From: Brevibacterium aurantiacum
GTDB lineage: Bacteria > Actinomycetota > Actinomycetes > Actinomycetales > Brevibacteriaceae
Length of the DNA: 64,000 nt
Direction: 5' to 3'
NCBI RefSeq assembly: GCF_007558825.1
Contig: NZ_VLTK01000015.1
Location: 42,990 to 106,989 of the forward strand
How positions within the stretch are numbered: the stretch's first letter is position 1; each line of letters opens with the position of its first letter. This document shows positions 25,500 to 34,656 of this stretch, piece by piece. The notes under the pieces were generated by a model that was given only the letters and a program-made list of their open reading frames with translations, was not told the DNA's origin and made no database searches. Made by a program: the position numbers and the translations under genes.

Positions 25500-26597
25500 T
25501 CAGGCCGCAGTGCCGGTGGAGGCGTAGGCGACGAGCGCCTTACCGTCGACATCCTGCAGACCCTTCGCGGCACCGTCGACGGAACGACCGCGGAAGTCGA
25601 TCGTGTCGTCGTGGTAGGAGCCTTCCTCGAACGGGATCTCGCCGCCGCCGACCCGGTTGCCCTGGTCGCGCTTGGTGCGAATGTCCACGTTCTCGTGGCC
25701 GATGAGCTGCGAGTGGATGACTGCCGGGTGGTCGCTGGACTTGTTCGCCAGCAGGTACCAGGTCTTGGCACGCTTGTCGGACTTGTCGATCTTGACCAGC
25801 CACTTCGCGACCTGCACAGTAACGAGACCCCGGAACGGGTTCTGCATCTCCGTGGTCGTCTCCTTGGTGCCCTCGGTGACCTTCAGCTTGAGAACGTCCG
25901 CGTTGATGATGCGGTTCGCTTCAATCTGCATGGACGGCGGCACGAGAAGCACGAGACCCGTGGTGTCGACGAGGTCGCCACGGTGGTCTTCCTTCAGCGC
26001 GAACGACTCGACAGCGGCCTGCAGGTTCTCCGGCGACAGAGGCTTGTTGTCCACCGCGGCGAAGAAGTCGGCACGCGGTCCGGTCTCCGACACGAACGTC
26101 TCGAACACATTCCGGTTCGAACGCTCCGTAGCACCGTTACCGAGGCGGCGAGGGAAGTCAGCCATGTCGGTGAAATCACCGGACAGGGCGAGCTCCCACG
26201 TGTACCCGAAGCGGCGACCGAACTTGCCGACCTTGTACTCGACCTCGAGTTCGTCGAGGGTGTCAGCCTTGTACTCTTCACCTTCGCCGACGGGGTCGAA
26301 TTCGGTGTTGCCGAACAGGTCGCGCAGCTTCTTCGGTCGGAAGTCGGGAACCTTCTTCTCGATCGCGAACGCTTCGTACTCCTTGACGGCGTCCTTCTGA
26401 GCCTGGATGGCTTCGACTTCGAACCCCTTCGACAGGAGGATCGGGAAGTCGCTGGTGGACATGGCCTCACGGAACTGCGCGAGGGCCAGGTTGGTGCCCT
26501 TCTGGGCTTCGTTGAACAGCTTCGCGGCGCTGAGCACCTTCTGCTTCATGTTGGGGGCTGTGCGGAATTCCGCCTCAGCCAGCAGATCAAGTTCCAT
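25500..26597 (-). CDS. Major capsid protein
   Basis: 365 residues. An N-terminal helical arm leads to FPILLSKGFEVEAIQAQKD, then VGEGEEYKADTLDELEVEYKVGKFGRRFGYTWEL (the E-loop/P-domain pattern of HK97-fold capsids of the Mu-gpT-like group) and LLVPPSMQIEANRII. It lies between the decoration protein and the connector genes and matches the size expected for the capsid subunit. Confidence 0.85.
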   Translation of the reverse strand: MELDLLAEAEFRTAPNMKQKVLSAAKLFNEAQKGTNLALAQFREAMSTSDFPILLSKGFEVEAIQAQKDAVKEYEAFAIEKKVPDFRPKKLRDLFGNTEFDPVGEGEEYKADTLDELEVEYKVGKFGRRFGYTWELALSGDFTDMADFPRRLGNGATERSNRNVFETFVSETGPRADFFAAVDNKPLSPENLQAAVESFALKEDHRGDLVDTTGLVLLVPPSMQIEANRIINADVLKLKVTEGTKETTTEMQNPFRGLVTVQVAKWLVKIDKSDKRAKTWYLLANKSSDHPAVIHSQLIGHENVDIRTKRDQGNRVGGGEIPFEEGSYHDDTIDFRGRSVDGAAKGLQDVDGKALVAYASTGTAA

Positions 26598-26623
26598 TGT
26601 TATCTCCTAAGAGTGTGGTGGGG

Positions 26624-26965
26624 TCAGGCGCCAGCAGGGGCGGGCGGGACGGCACCGAACGGTGCGACTTCGGCGGGGCCGGTGCCGGTGGCCTTGGCCT
26701 GGTTCGACACACCCCAAGGGGTGTCGTTCGCGGTTGCGGTGAGACCACTGGAGCCGAGGTAGACGACCTGCCCTTCGGTGAGGGCACCGGTGACGTCGAT
26801 CTCCCAGGAGCCGTCGAGCCACACGGTGACTCGGTCGCCCTGTTCGGCGTCGATGAGGGCGACACCCCGGTAGGCGCCGATCGCGACAGCCTGACCGGAC
26901 TTGTAGGCCTTGTCGGCGGTGAGGGCGATGTGCTTGTTCTCGGGGTACTTCTGGTTCTTCGCCAT
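26624..26965 (-). CDS. Capsid decoration protein (DUF2190-like)
   Basis: 113 residues. HIALTADKAYKSGQAVAIGAYRGVALIDAEQGDRVTVWLDGSWEI and the GQVVYL segment fit the DUF2190/capsid-cement fold. Its position directly upstream of the major capsid gene agrees. It probably stabilises the mature capsid. Confidence 0.8.
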   Translation of the reverse strand: MAKNQKYPENKHIALTADKAYKSGQAVAIGAYRGVALIDAEQGDRVTVWLDGSWEIDVTGALTEGQVVYLGSSGLTATANDTPWGVSNQAKATGTGPAEVAPFGAVPPAPAGA

Positions 26966-26966
26966 G

Positions 26967-27422
26967 TCAGGCTCCCTTCAGGGCTGTGAGTTCGTCGTAC
27001 GACGGCAGCTCAGCTTCGGTGGCAGTGGTGTCGGTGGTGATGGGTCGGGACTCTCCCAGACCACGAACCTGACCGGTACCGGCTGTCTTGGTTTTGTAGT
27101 CCTCGGCGAATGTCCGGGCCTCCTTGATCAGGTCGTCCCCGGTGGCGTCGGATTCGGCGAGTCGGTCGATGAGCAGGTCCTTGACCATGCCGGGGTCGAC
27201 TCCGTCGAATGCTTCCTCGACGACGTTCGCGACCTCAGCGCGGCGGGCTTCCTTCGCCTTGGCGGCCTTGAGTCGGGCGATTTCGGCCTTGAGTTCGGCG
27301 TTCTCCTTGCGGAGTCGCTCGAGTTCACTGCCGGCGCCGTTGCCACCGCCACTGTTGGGTGGTGTGGGCTTCTGCGAGTCGGCTTCGTCGACCCGGCTGG
27401 TATCCGTGATTTCGTCAGCCAT
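26967..27422 (-). CDS. Scaffold protein from internal start in protease gene
   Basis: ATG at 27422 follows AAGGAGG by 8 bases, the strongest ribosome site in the area, and opens MADEITDTSRVDEADSQ in the same frame as the protease. The product is 151 residues, mostly coiled coil. Nested scaffold starts are established for lambda C/Nu3 and similar phages. Here the sequence supports it, but expression is inferred. Confidence 0.65.
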   Translation of the reverse strand: MADEITDTSRVDEADSQKPTPPNSGGGNGAGSELERLRKENAELKAEIARLKAAKAKEARRAEVANVVEEAFDGVDPGMVKDLLIDRLAESDATGDDLIKEARTFAEDYKTKTAGTGQVRGLGESRPITTDTTATEAELPSYDELTALKGA

Positions 27423-28004
27423 TGCGGCTGCCTCCTTCGTTTCGGAATGGATGTGATCCTCCTCAGCCGGGGCCGAGGCAGGTGTGTTTGGGCGGAAGAT
27501 CTCCGCGATTTCGTCGAGGGTGGACGGGCGCTGGGATTCGAGGACTTCGAGGACACGACCGCCACGGCCTGCACGGGTTACGAAGTCGATTGAGCGGCCT
27601 TCGACGAGGCGCTTCACGATGCGGCCACCGTCAGCTTCTTCGACTTCACCGGAGGCGCGGATGCTGATGCCGATTTCCTCGCGCATGGATTCGAGGATGG
27701 GCCGCCAGTGTTCGAAGATCTTCGCCTCAGCGACGAGAGCGCCGTGCTTGTCGTCCCAGCGAGCGTCTTCGGTGAGGACGCCGGCGAGATCCTTGATGGA
27801 TCCTTCGGGGCGTTCCCAGTCCTGTGCTTCGGTGGCGTGGTCGACCATCATCATGGTCCCGGCAGGGAAGACTCGATCTTTTGCGGCTGCTTCGAGCACT
27901 TCTTGTGGGTAGGATCCGGAGCTGCCCTTGCCGGGTGAGATGGCTTGTATGAGCCAGCGGCCGCCTTCTTTGGTGAGGGTGCCGGATTCCTTGATCTGGG
28001 TCAT
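26967..28004 (-). CDS. Capsid maturation protease fused to scaffold
   Basis: 345 residues. The N-terminal about 170 residues look like a herpes/HK97-type prohead serine protease: His56 in MMVDHATEA and Ser in GISIRASGE (about 114-118) are the likely catalytic pair. A Pro/Gly linker is followed by a coiled-coil scaffold (ELERLRKENAELKAEIARLK) and a C-terminal tail. An internal ATG at 27422 (residue 195) is preceded by AAGGAGG, so the scaffold can also be made alone. The start overlaps the upstream stop. Confidence 0.8.
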   Translation of the reverse strand: MTQIKESGTLTKEGGRWLIQAISPGKGSSGSYPQEVLEAAAKDRVFPAGTMMMVDHATEAQDWERPEGSIKDLAGVLTEDARWDDKHGALVAEAKIFEHWRPILESMREEIGISIRASGEVEEADGGRIVKRLVEGRSIDFVTRAGRGGRVLEVLESQRPSTLDEIAEIFRPNTPASAPAEEDHIHSETKEAAAMADEITDTSRVDEADSQKPTPPNSGGGNGAGSELERLRKENAELKAEIARLKAAKAKEARRAEVANVVEEAFDGVDPGMVKDLLIDRLAESDATGDDLIKEARTFAEDYKTKTAGTGQVRGLGESRPITTDTTATEAELPSYDELTALKGA

Positions 28005-29056
28005 GGGTTCGCCTTCCTGCGGAGGTCTGCGAGTGAGGTCGCTTGGTATGAGGGTCGCCAGGCCAGGTTGTCGACGCGCTTGGTGAGATCAGGGAGTGCA
28101 ATCTGTCCGTCTTGGAGCATCCGGTACCTGTCGGGGCCGAGGGCAGCGATGGCGTCATGGGGGTTCGTTTCCATCCAGTCCGTGACACTGGGTGTGAGGT
28201 CGGGTGGTTCCTCAATGTCGGGAAAGCCGAGGTCTGCCCAGGACTTCGTTTTCGGGATGAACGTGCAGCGTCCGTTCTGGTGATCAAATGGGCCCGGGGT
28301 ATCGGGTGGGTACTCTGAGCCGTGCTTACCAAGGCAGGACGGGCATGTGCGGGATGAGAGTTCGGCGTGCCAGACGACTGCGGTCACGGCAGGGTTGGCC
28401 ATGTTCTGTGCCCGGTTCGCGGCTCTGTGTGCGTCCAGCTGTTCAGTGCGGGCGATACGCATTGCGCGAGTCAGTCCACCGTTGAAGCTCGATCGCGTGC
28501 GCTTGAGCATTTCCCTGGCTGCACGGTCGGGATGCCAGCCGCTGGGGACGGCCCGGATCAGTGCGGACTTCATGGCGTCGATCGCGTCGTCGGCCAGTGG
28601 CAGCGATGATGCCTGGATCTGGCCGAGGCTTCGTTCGATGATCTGTTCAAGTGCTGGCTGGTCAACGCGGGTGAACGATGGGAGGAGCTTGGAATCGACG
28701 GGCGGCATCTGGGATGCCGCCACCGAGGTGGTGAGGTCCGCGGTGCGCTCGACGACTTCGCGGATCGAATCCTCGAGCAGTGGCCCGATCTCGGCGGCGA
28801 GTTCCTGTAGCTTCGAGGCGGTCATGGCGAGTGCTCGTTGGGTGCGAGCGAGCTGGGTGATCTGTGCCGGGGTGAGTGGCTCACCAGCGGCACGACGGGC
28901 CAGCACGACGGCGATGGTGTCTTGCCACTCTTGGGCGATCTCCTGCCAGGCTTGCGCCCACCGTGCAGTCAGCGCCCGGGTAGAGGCATCGACGTAGTCG
29001 TCGACGACTGCTCGGAGTTCGGAGGCCCGGCGTAGCGTGAGTTCGTTGATTGCCAC
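28001..29056 (-). CDS. Minor head protein (Mu gpF / SPP1 gp7-like)
   Basis: 351 residues from GTG at 29056, preceded by AGGAGGTGCCGGC; the frame is open further upstream but lacks a start with a site. The C-terminal part has the phage minor-head signature: RIARTEQLDAHRAANR, then AVVWHAELSSRTCPSCLGKHGSEYPPDTPGPFDHQNGRCTF with a Cys/His cluster. It is probably a minor capsid protein bound to the portal and ejected with DNA. Confidence 0.8.
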   Translation of the reverse strand: MAINELTLRRASELRAVVDDYVDASTRALTARWAQAWQEIAQEWQDTIAVVLARRAAGEPLTPAQITQLARTQRALAMTASKLQELAAEIGPLLEDSIREVVERTADLTTSVAASQMPPVDSKLLPSFTRVDQPALEQIIERSLGQIQASSLPLADDAIDAMKSALIRAVPSGWHPDRAAREMLKRTRSSFNGGLTRAMRIARTEQLDAHRAANRAQNMANPAVTAVVWHAELSSRTCPSCLGKHGSEYPPDTPGPFDHQNGRCTFIPKTKSWADLGFPDIEEPPDLTPSVTDWMETNPHDAIAALGPDRYRMLQDGQIALPDLTKRVDNLAWRPSYQATSLADLRRKANP

Positions 29057-29069
29057 GCCGGCACCTCCT

Positions 29070-30623
29070 CTACTTCTTCTTAAGCGCCTCGGCTGGATTC
29101 TCACCACGGTTGAACGCATCGACCGCGGCATCGCCTGCCGATGTGTTCGGGTCAATGAAGTTCCCGGCATCATCTGTCCACGCTTCGAGGATCTCGTCCA
29201 CGTCCCGCACGCCGAGTGCGCGGAGCAGGAGTCGCATAGTCTCCAAGGGTGGAAGCTTCTGTGTGGCGTCCGCGTCGACGATGGCCTTGACCATCTGGTC
29301 AATGGGAGTGTCATCTAGCTCAGGCCAGGAGAACGTGATCGTGCGATCATCGGGGTTACCCAGTGAGATCTCTCGCTGCTGCGTATACGGGTCCACGGTG
29401 ACGCCGCCCTTGAGCGGTCCCTGTGGTGCGAGGACGGCTTGGTCGATGACGTGGTTGAGGATCGCCCGATATGTTTCGGTCCACACATCCCGACGGGACT
29501 GCATGGAAAGCCGTGTGGGCTGGTTCAGTGTCTCGGCGACTGCACGGGCGCCGGTCTGTCCGGGGTCGGACATGAGTGTCGTGACTGGGATGCCGAAGGC
29601 GGCAGCTACCATCGTCGCCAAGGGTCGACCGGACTCTGCGTCCATGGTTGCGCCAGTCTTTGGGACGGCTTCGAGCTGCGTGCCAGCATCCATGCCGGCG
29701 ACTCCCCCGGCCTCAGTGAGGCTGTTGAGTTGGGACCGCATTTGCTGGGCGCCGGACTTCTTGCCCGACATTCTCCACGCGATGCGGGCCAGGGACTTCA
29801 TGAGCTTCGCCCAGTCGTCAAGGAAGCTCGTGTAGGCCCTTGCCCAGGGTAGGGCTGGGTGGGCGTCGCCGAGACCGAACTTGCCCGTCCGGTTCACGGC
29901 CGTGTGGTAAACCGAGGCAGACCAGTCGACGGGTTCACCATCAATGACGGGGAACTTCTTTGTTGGGTCGTAGTTCAGTGCCGGATACCAGACGGTACGC
30001 TGACGAGTGGTGACCCGGGCTGTGCGTTCCCCGATGCGGGACTCAACGTAATCGCGGCGGTAGAACCACGGTTCTGATGCGTCTTCGGGGTTCATGAGGA
30101 TGTCGGTGACTTCGAGGGGGTCGAGGGTACGCACACGAACGAATCCGGTCTTCGGGTCCGTGAAGAGGATCGTGTACATGTTGCCGTCGGTCGACAGTTG
30201 CTTTTCAAGCTCCTCATGAGACTGGGCCCCAGTGAACGCGGAACGGTTGCCCCGGTCATCAAGGAACGCCTGGACGACCTTGTTCACGTCCTGTGTGCCG
30301 AGCTCTTTCCCATCAGCGGCCTGCACTCCAATACCGCCGTTGCCGTGAACGTATCCAGTGCGGACAGCGATAGCGCGAGCGACGAGGGGGTTGGCGATGG
30401 CCATGACGCGACACATCTGCGCGGAACGCTTGCGCCCCTCGGGGGTGAGATCCTTCTCGGTTTCCTGGCCGATGCGAGACCAGCCGGCATCTTCACTGAA
30501 CATTCGAGATAACTGGTCGTAGGATTCTTCTAGTTTGAACGCCAGCGTGTCGACTTCGCTTTTCAGTCGCTTCACTTCCGGATCTGCTGCTTCTTGGAGG
30601 CCAAGCCAATTGAGTACACCCAT
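29070..30623 (-). CDS. Portal protein
   Basis: 517 residues. RVMAIANPLVARAIAVRTGYVHG, WFYRRDYVESR and PLETMRLLLRALGVRDVDEILEAW fit the SPP1/HK97-like portal families. Its place directly after the large terminase gene (18-base gap) is diagnostic. It forms the dodecameric channel for DNA packaging. Confidence 0.85.
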   Translation of the reverse strand: MGVLNWLGLQEAADPEVKRLKSEVDTLAFKLEESYDQLSRMFSEDAGWSRIGQETEKDLTPEGRKRSAQMCRVMAIANPLVARAIAVRTGYVHGNGGIGVQAADGKELGTQDVNKVVQAFLDDRGNRSAFTGAQSHEELEKQLSTDGNMYTILFTDPKTGFVRVRTLDPLEVTDILMNPEDASEPWFYRRDYVESRIGERTARVTTRQRTVWYPALNYDPTKKFPVIDGEPVDWSASVYHTAVNRTGKFGLGDAHPALPWARAYTSFLDDWAKLMKSLARIAWRMSGKKSGAQQMRSQLNSLTEAGGVAGMDAGTQLEAVPKTGATMDAESGRPLATMVAAAFGIPVTTLMSDPGQTGARAVAETLNQPTRLSMQSRRDVWTETYRAILNHVIDQAVLAPQGPLKGGVTVDPYTQQREISLGNPDDRTITFSWPELDDTPIDQMVKAIVDADATQKLPPLETMRLLLRALGVRDVDEILEAWTDDAGNFIDPNTSAGDAAVDAFNRGENPAEALKKK

Positions 30624-30640
30624 GCGGGCCTCCCTTCGGG

Positions 30641-32131
30641 TTAGAAGTAGCTGATTGGTGTGGCGTCATCCGCCCATTCCTCAGCGACAAGTTGGTCCTG
30701 GTCGATGAGGTCGTGGAGCAACAGGTAAGAGATTGCTTGGGACAATCCGTCGATCGTGTCGTCGTTCGCGGAGTTCGGGAACGCCGTCGCTTCGCCCAGC
30801 AGCTCAGTGACGTTTGGAAGCAGAGCAGCTTCAGGGAGAATCACGTTCTGTGCGAACACGAAGGGGCTGATCGCGTTGGCACGCGCCAGCTTGGAACCTT
30901 CGGGTTCGATCGGGATCATGCCGGGAACAGTCTTCGCGAGATTCGTCATCACCGCGGGGCCGTTCGCCTTGTCCTCGATGATCTTCGCGCCGGCTTGCGG
31001 CCACCTCGCAGTCATGGCTTTCACTGCGTCGACGGAGGCATTGAAGTTCAGACGGTCACGAACCTGGTCGAGAAGGTACGCGTTGATACCCACGCGCAAC
31101 CACACTTGACCGACAACAAAGTCTGAGCCCTTGGTGTCCTTGAACGTCATGTCCCAGGATTGGATGAGCTCGTAACCGTTCTCGGCCAGGCCAGGGATGA
31201 TGCGCGAACCGTCGGGTCGTTCAATCCACGGGGGCTGCGAATAGCGTGCCCAGCCCTCCTCTGGTGGGAACACACCGCCATCGTCTGGTGTCGGTCGGCC
31301 CTGATACAAGGCGGCGAATGTGCGCGGCCCGGATTCCTTCTCACGCTGCGCCCACTGCTTCTGCGTGCGCCCACGTGCGGAGATCATGTACTCCCCGGGC
31401 TCGCGGCCGAGGATGTCCGACTCGCCCTTCTCGGGGCGATGGTCTGCGCGGGCAGGAATGTTAAGGAACTTCCAGTCCGAGTCCGTCTGTTTGAGTAGGC
31501 GGCCGGCGAGGTCGTCGTCGTGCCAGCGTGTGAGGATGACGACGACGGAGGTGCCGGGTGCGAGGCGGGCAACTGCGACATCGGTCCACCAGTCCCAGAC
31601 GTTTTCCCGTTCGGTCGCCGAGTCGGCTTCCTTGCGGTCCTTGATTGGGTCGTCAATGATGATGAGGTCGGCTGGTTGACCGGAGCCCGAGCCGCCGATG
31701 GACGTGGAGTACACGCCGCCGATGTGGTCCTGGATCTTCCATTCCTGCACGGACTTGTTGCCCTCTTGGAGGCTAACTCCGAGTTCAGGGTGTTCGGCGA
31801 TGGCGTTGCGAATGGAGCGGCTGTTGCGTTCGGCGAGTCGCTGCGAGTAGGACGCGGAGAAGATGCGTGTGTCCGGGTCTTGGGTAAGTGCCCAGATGGG
31901 GAAGTCTTTCGCTGCCCTGGTGCTCTTGCCTTCTTGCGGTGGCATGCTGATGATGAGACGGGCGTCGTCGGTGGTGTAGCAGTCGATGAGGGCTTGGTCG
32001 ATGAGGTCGAGTGCCGGAGTCTGGAGGGTGTTGGGAGTGATGACTCGGGCGAGTTCTCCGGGTGATTCCCATTTCGGCCCGGTTTGCGTTTCCAGCTTGT
32101 CGGCGAGCGCCGTCATCCAGTCGATGGACAC
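30641..32131 (-). CDS. Terminase large subunit
   Basis: 496 residues from GTG at 32131, where the protein starts MSIDWMTALADK, preceded by AGGAGGTGCGCC. The Walker A-like motif is MPPQEGKST (about 63-71), Walker B is LIIIDD (to residue 161), and VVVILTRWHDDDL is the coupling motif. The RNase H-type nuclease domain starts at SWDMTF, with IIEDKANGP further on. It packages and cuts the phage DNA. Confidence 0.9.
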   Translation of the reverse strand: MSIDWMTALADKLETQTGPKWESPGELARVITPNTLQTPALDLIDQALIDCYTTDDARLIISMPPQEGKSTRAAKDFPIWALTQDPDTRIFSASYSQRLAERNSRSIRNAIAEHPELGVSLQEGNKSVQEWKIQDHIGGVYSTSIGGSGSGQPADLIIIDDPIKDRKEADSATERENVWDWWTDVAVARLAPGTSVVVILTRWHDDDLAGRLLKQTDSDWKFLNIPARADHRPEKGESDILGREPGEYMISARGRTQKQWAQREKESGPRTFAALYQGRPTPDDGGVFPPEEGWARYSQPPWIERPDGSRIIPGLAENGYELIQSWDMTFKDTKGSDFVVGQVWLRVGINAYLLDQVRDRLNFNASVDAVKAMTARWPQAGAKIIEDKANGPAVMTNLAKTVPGMIPIEPEGSKLARANAISPFVFAQNVILPEAALLPNVTELLGEATAFPNSANDDTIDGLSQAISYLLLHDLIDQDQLVAEEWADDATPISYF

Positions 32132-32435
32132 GGCGCACCTCCTGTGTTGACGTTTACCCCGCTTTGAGTCGAGTACGGGAAACTCGAACCACGGCGAGGT
32201 AGCGAATCCCGGTGCCGGTGGCTGGTGTGTCTTCCGCTGGCGTCCGGTGAGTAGCCGTTCACTGGACAGCAGCGGGAAGCTTGAAGCCCCCGGAGCCAGC
32301 GGTGAATGAAGTCGCGGCTGCAACGGGGGCGGGGAACGCATTCGCCGGGTAGAAAGGTAGTAAACACCCCGTGAATGCGAAAGATGGACCGAACCTCCGG
32401 AGAGACTTCAACCCATCTATCTGAAAGACTATCCC
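32132..32435. other. 300-base gap upstream of large terminase gene
   Basis: No convincing gene. The minus-strand frames here lack starts and have no codon bias matching their neighbours. The stretch has several short G- and C-rich inverted segments and AT-poor composition. Being directly next to the terminase genes, it is the most plausible place for a packaging (cos/pac) signal, but I see no recognisable motif. Confidence 0.3.
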
Positions 32436-33206
32436 CTAACTCGCCTGTAGTCCAGAAACACGCCGGGACTTTCCCACCCTGATGAGGACTTCCTCGAATC
32501 GGAATAACAGCGGCGCCGTGTTCCAGTCTCCATCCTGACCCACTGGGGATAATCCTTCGTGCTCGCCCAGCTTCCCTGACTGTCGATCGCGCTCGTCGAC
32601 CTCGAGCATCTTGAGAATCTGCCTCGGCGTGATCTTCATCCCGTGGACCTGCATGAGGACTGCAGCGCAATCTTTCGCGGTGAGATCCATACTGGCCGTC
32701 TGTACCTTGAGCCGGTCCTGGCCCTCATTCGGGGTATAAACAGCGCCGTCGACAACCACCTGAGTCTGATCATGTCGGGCATAGACGGGTTTGCCGTTAT
32801 GCCACCCGCAGAACCGTCGGTCGTCGATGTGGCGGTCCATCACGGCGAGAAGGCCCGAGATTCCCTCTCTGAGTTCCATGATGAGGTCAGAGCAGGCGGG
32901 ATGCAGGGCGAGCCAGCCTGCGCGCTGGTAGAGCCATGCGGCAATGCTTGTGGGTTCATCTTTGCAGTCGATGGTGTCGGGCTTCTCTTCGGCCACCAGG
33001 AGAGTCCAGGAGACGAGTACGCCCTTGAGTTGGGAGCGGGCTTCGAGCATGGCGTCTGTCATGGGGTACTTGATCTGTCCGGTGCCCCCGCTGCCTTCGC
33101 TGGCCCCGTATTGGGAGATGGGTGCTGTTGGTTCGATGGTCTCGATGGCGTCGGAGACCTGGTCGCACAGGTTGCGGATGAGCTGGGCTGGTGCCGGTTC
33201 AGGCAT
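32436..33206 (-). CDS. Phage protein of unknown function with possible HTH
   Basis: 256 residues. No catalytic motif is recognised. Residues about 165-200 (LTAKDCAAVLMQVHGMKITPRQILKMLEVD) look like a winged-helix unit; the central part has WLYQRAGWLALHP and GLLAVMDRHIDDRRF. It lies between the small and large terminase genes, so it may be a DNA-binding packaging or regulatory protein. It overlaps the upstream gene by 8 bases. Confidence 0.55.
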   Translation of the reverse strand: MPEPAPAQLIRNLCDQVSDAIETIEPTAPISQYGASEGSGGTGQIKYPMTDAMLEARSQLKGVLVSWTLLVAEEKPDTIDCKDEPTSIAAWLYQRAGWLALHPACSDLIMELREGISGLLAVMDRHIDDRRFCGWHNGKPVYARHDQTQVVVDGAVYTPNEGQDRLKVQTASMDLTAKDCAAVLMQVHGMKITPRQILKMLEVDERDRQSGKLGEHEGLSPVGQDGDWNTAPLLFRFEEVLIRVGKSRRVSGLQAS

Positions 33207-33459
33207 GTGGTCTCCATTCGGCTTTCAACGTGGCCCGGATGGTGCCGGTGGTGTGGGTGATGGTGAAGTCGGCGATCCGTCCGATACTGATTTGTGGTGC
33301 CGCGCCGGACATGAATAGTTCTTCGACAACTTCGCGTTCGTACCGGATGCCGGTCACGTGCACGTTGGAGTAGAGGCGCTGGGACTCTTTCACGTCAACA
33401 TCCGCGCCCACGGTGGACAGCGGCATGGTGTCGATCGGCAGCCACGGGTTATCGTTCAT
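33199..33459 (-). CDS. Small phage protein of unknown function
   Basis: 86 residues. VHVTGIRYEREVVEELFMSGA and IADFTITHTTGTIRATLKAEW suggest a small alpha/beta fold. It overlaps both neighbours by a few bases in the terminase operon. No family is recognised. Confidence 0.55.
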   Translation of the reverse strand: MNDNPWLPIDTMPLSTVGADVDVKESQRLYSNVHVTGIRYEREVVEELFMSGAAPQISIGRIADFTITHTTGTIRATLKAEWRPHA

Positions 33460-33716
33460 GGTCGTCCTGCTTTCTGCATATCGGTGACTAGTCGTTCATA
33501 GGTGTTGGCGATGAGTTCCGCGGCGGCCACCCAAGTCATCGCACCCGCACCGGCGGTGTTCTCGGCTTGGTGAATGCCGTCGTCGTAGATGGACTGCGCG
33601 TGGGCTTTGATGGTCATGCCGCTGGGTGTGGATCCTGCTGCGTGGTGTTCGACTGCGAGGAGGCCGGCTGCGCGGCGGATGCGTTCGCGTTGGGCTTGGA
33701 CCTGCTGGATCGTCAT
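33456..33716 (-). CDS. Small helical phage protein
   Basis: 86 residues, all helical (QVQAQRERIRRAAGLLAVEHH, TWVAAAELIANTYERLV). Its start overlaps the stop of the terminase small subunit gene. Unknown function. Confidence 0.55.
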   Translation of the reverse strand: MTIQQVQAQRERIRRAAGLLAVEHHAAGSTPSGMTIKAHAQSIYDDGIHQAENTAGAGAMTWVAAAELIANTYERLVTDMQKAGRP

Positions 33717-34363
33717 TTGGGGCCTCCCCCGACGTTGCGGAGGATCTTCGGGATCTCGGCGGCCGCAAGCTTCATCTGCTCGGGTGTGGCACCGATCGCG
33801 GGCAACAGGGCGGTGATGACGGCTTCGAACTGTTCGCCGGTCCTCTCGGCGATGCGGACTTGCCGTTCATCCACGCCGGCCTTGAGTGTTTCGCCCGCAT
33901 ACCGTGCGAGCTGGTCCTGCGCTTTGTGCAGGAGCGTGTAAACGATGTGCTGGCGGGCTTCCGTGGTGGTCTCGTCGATCATGCCCTGCGAGTTCACACC
34001 CTCAGTGTGCTTCGTGGTCCCCCACCACAGTTCACCGTCGGTCTCGAGGAGTTCGACCTGGTGCCGCAACCATTCGACCTCCCCGGCCTTCGACGCGACC
34101 AGGTCCAGGAGTGCTTGTGCCGGGTCGAGGTCGGTGTGGGGTGTGCCGAGGCGACGAGCAACGCGAGTGAGCTTCTCTTGCTCGACAGTGCGGGCGGCGG
34201 CTTCCTTGGCGACTCGAGTCGAGCCTCCGTGCATGCGGCAGTGGCTGGAGCCCTTGATGGGCCTGTTCTGGCATTGGTTGCCGGAGCGGCGTGATTTCGC
34301 CCAGCAGCGGGTCTTATCCCACCCGGTGCGGTCAATGTTCTTGTTTGGTCCGTTGCTCGCCAT
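33713..34363 (-). CDS. Terminase small subunit-like protein
   Basis: 216 residues. The N-terminus carries the zinc-knuckle pattern CWAKSRRSGNQCQNRPIKG, then HCRMHGG, found in proteins annotated as small terminases in many actinophages. The remainder is helical with an LRHQVELLETDGELWWG segment. It is upstream of the large terminase with three small genes between. It probably recognises phage DNA for packaging. Confidence 0.7.
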   Translation of the reverse strand: MASNGPNKNIDRTGWDKTRCWAKSRRSGNQCQNRPIKGSSHCRMHGGSTRVAKEAAARTVEQEKLTRVARRLGTPHTDLDPAQALLDLVASKAGEVEWLRHQVELLETDGELWWGTTKHTEGVNSQGMIDETTTEARQHIVYTLLHKAQDQLARYAGETLKAGVDERQVRIAERTGEQFEAVITALLPAIGATPEQMKLAAAEIPKILRNVGGGPK

Positions 34364-34572
34364 CAGAGTCCACTCAGTTCGGTGGTGACGTAGATGGTGG
34401 CACCGTTCGGAACCGAGTGGACGTGATTACCAATGGTCAACGTACTTGTGTCGTTGCTCTTATTGAGGGTGATGTCGTGAAGGATGCCGCGTGAGCATCG
34501 TCCGAGGGCGGCGAGCGTCGGGAGGGTGACGGTCTTCCCAAGGGCCTCGGCGGAGAGATTGCGAACTATCAT
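34363..34572 (-). CDS. Small beta-rich phage protein
   Basis: 69 residues, MIVRNLSAEALGKTVTLP to TTELSGL. The regular strand pattern suggests a small barrel. It is the first gene of the late minus-strand operon and abuts the small terminase gene. No family is recognised. Confidence 0.5.
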   Translation of the reverse strand: MIVRNLSAEALGKTVTLPTLAALGRCSRGILHDITLNKSNDTSTLTIGNHVHSVPNGATIYVTTELSGL

Positions 34573-34656
34573 GCCCGTAGCATGCGCGTCCGCGTAAAGG
34601 AGTTAGAAGTGCCGACACGCGGGTACGGAAGTAGTTTTCCGGGATAGGATGCTGGG

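Noticed and set aside
25332..26762. 476-codon plus-strand open frame opposite the capsid gene
   Set aside because: The minus strand encodes the capsid protein, with fitting neighbours on both sides. The plus-strand translation is Arg/Val/Leu-rich mirror sequence without a ribosome site or recognisable domain.
32132..32435. Minus-strand extension of the large terminase to 32341
   Set aside because: The added codons are Pro/Ser/Arg-rich without homology, and the strong AGGAGGTGCGCC site directly precedes GTG at 32131.
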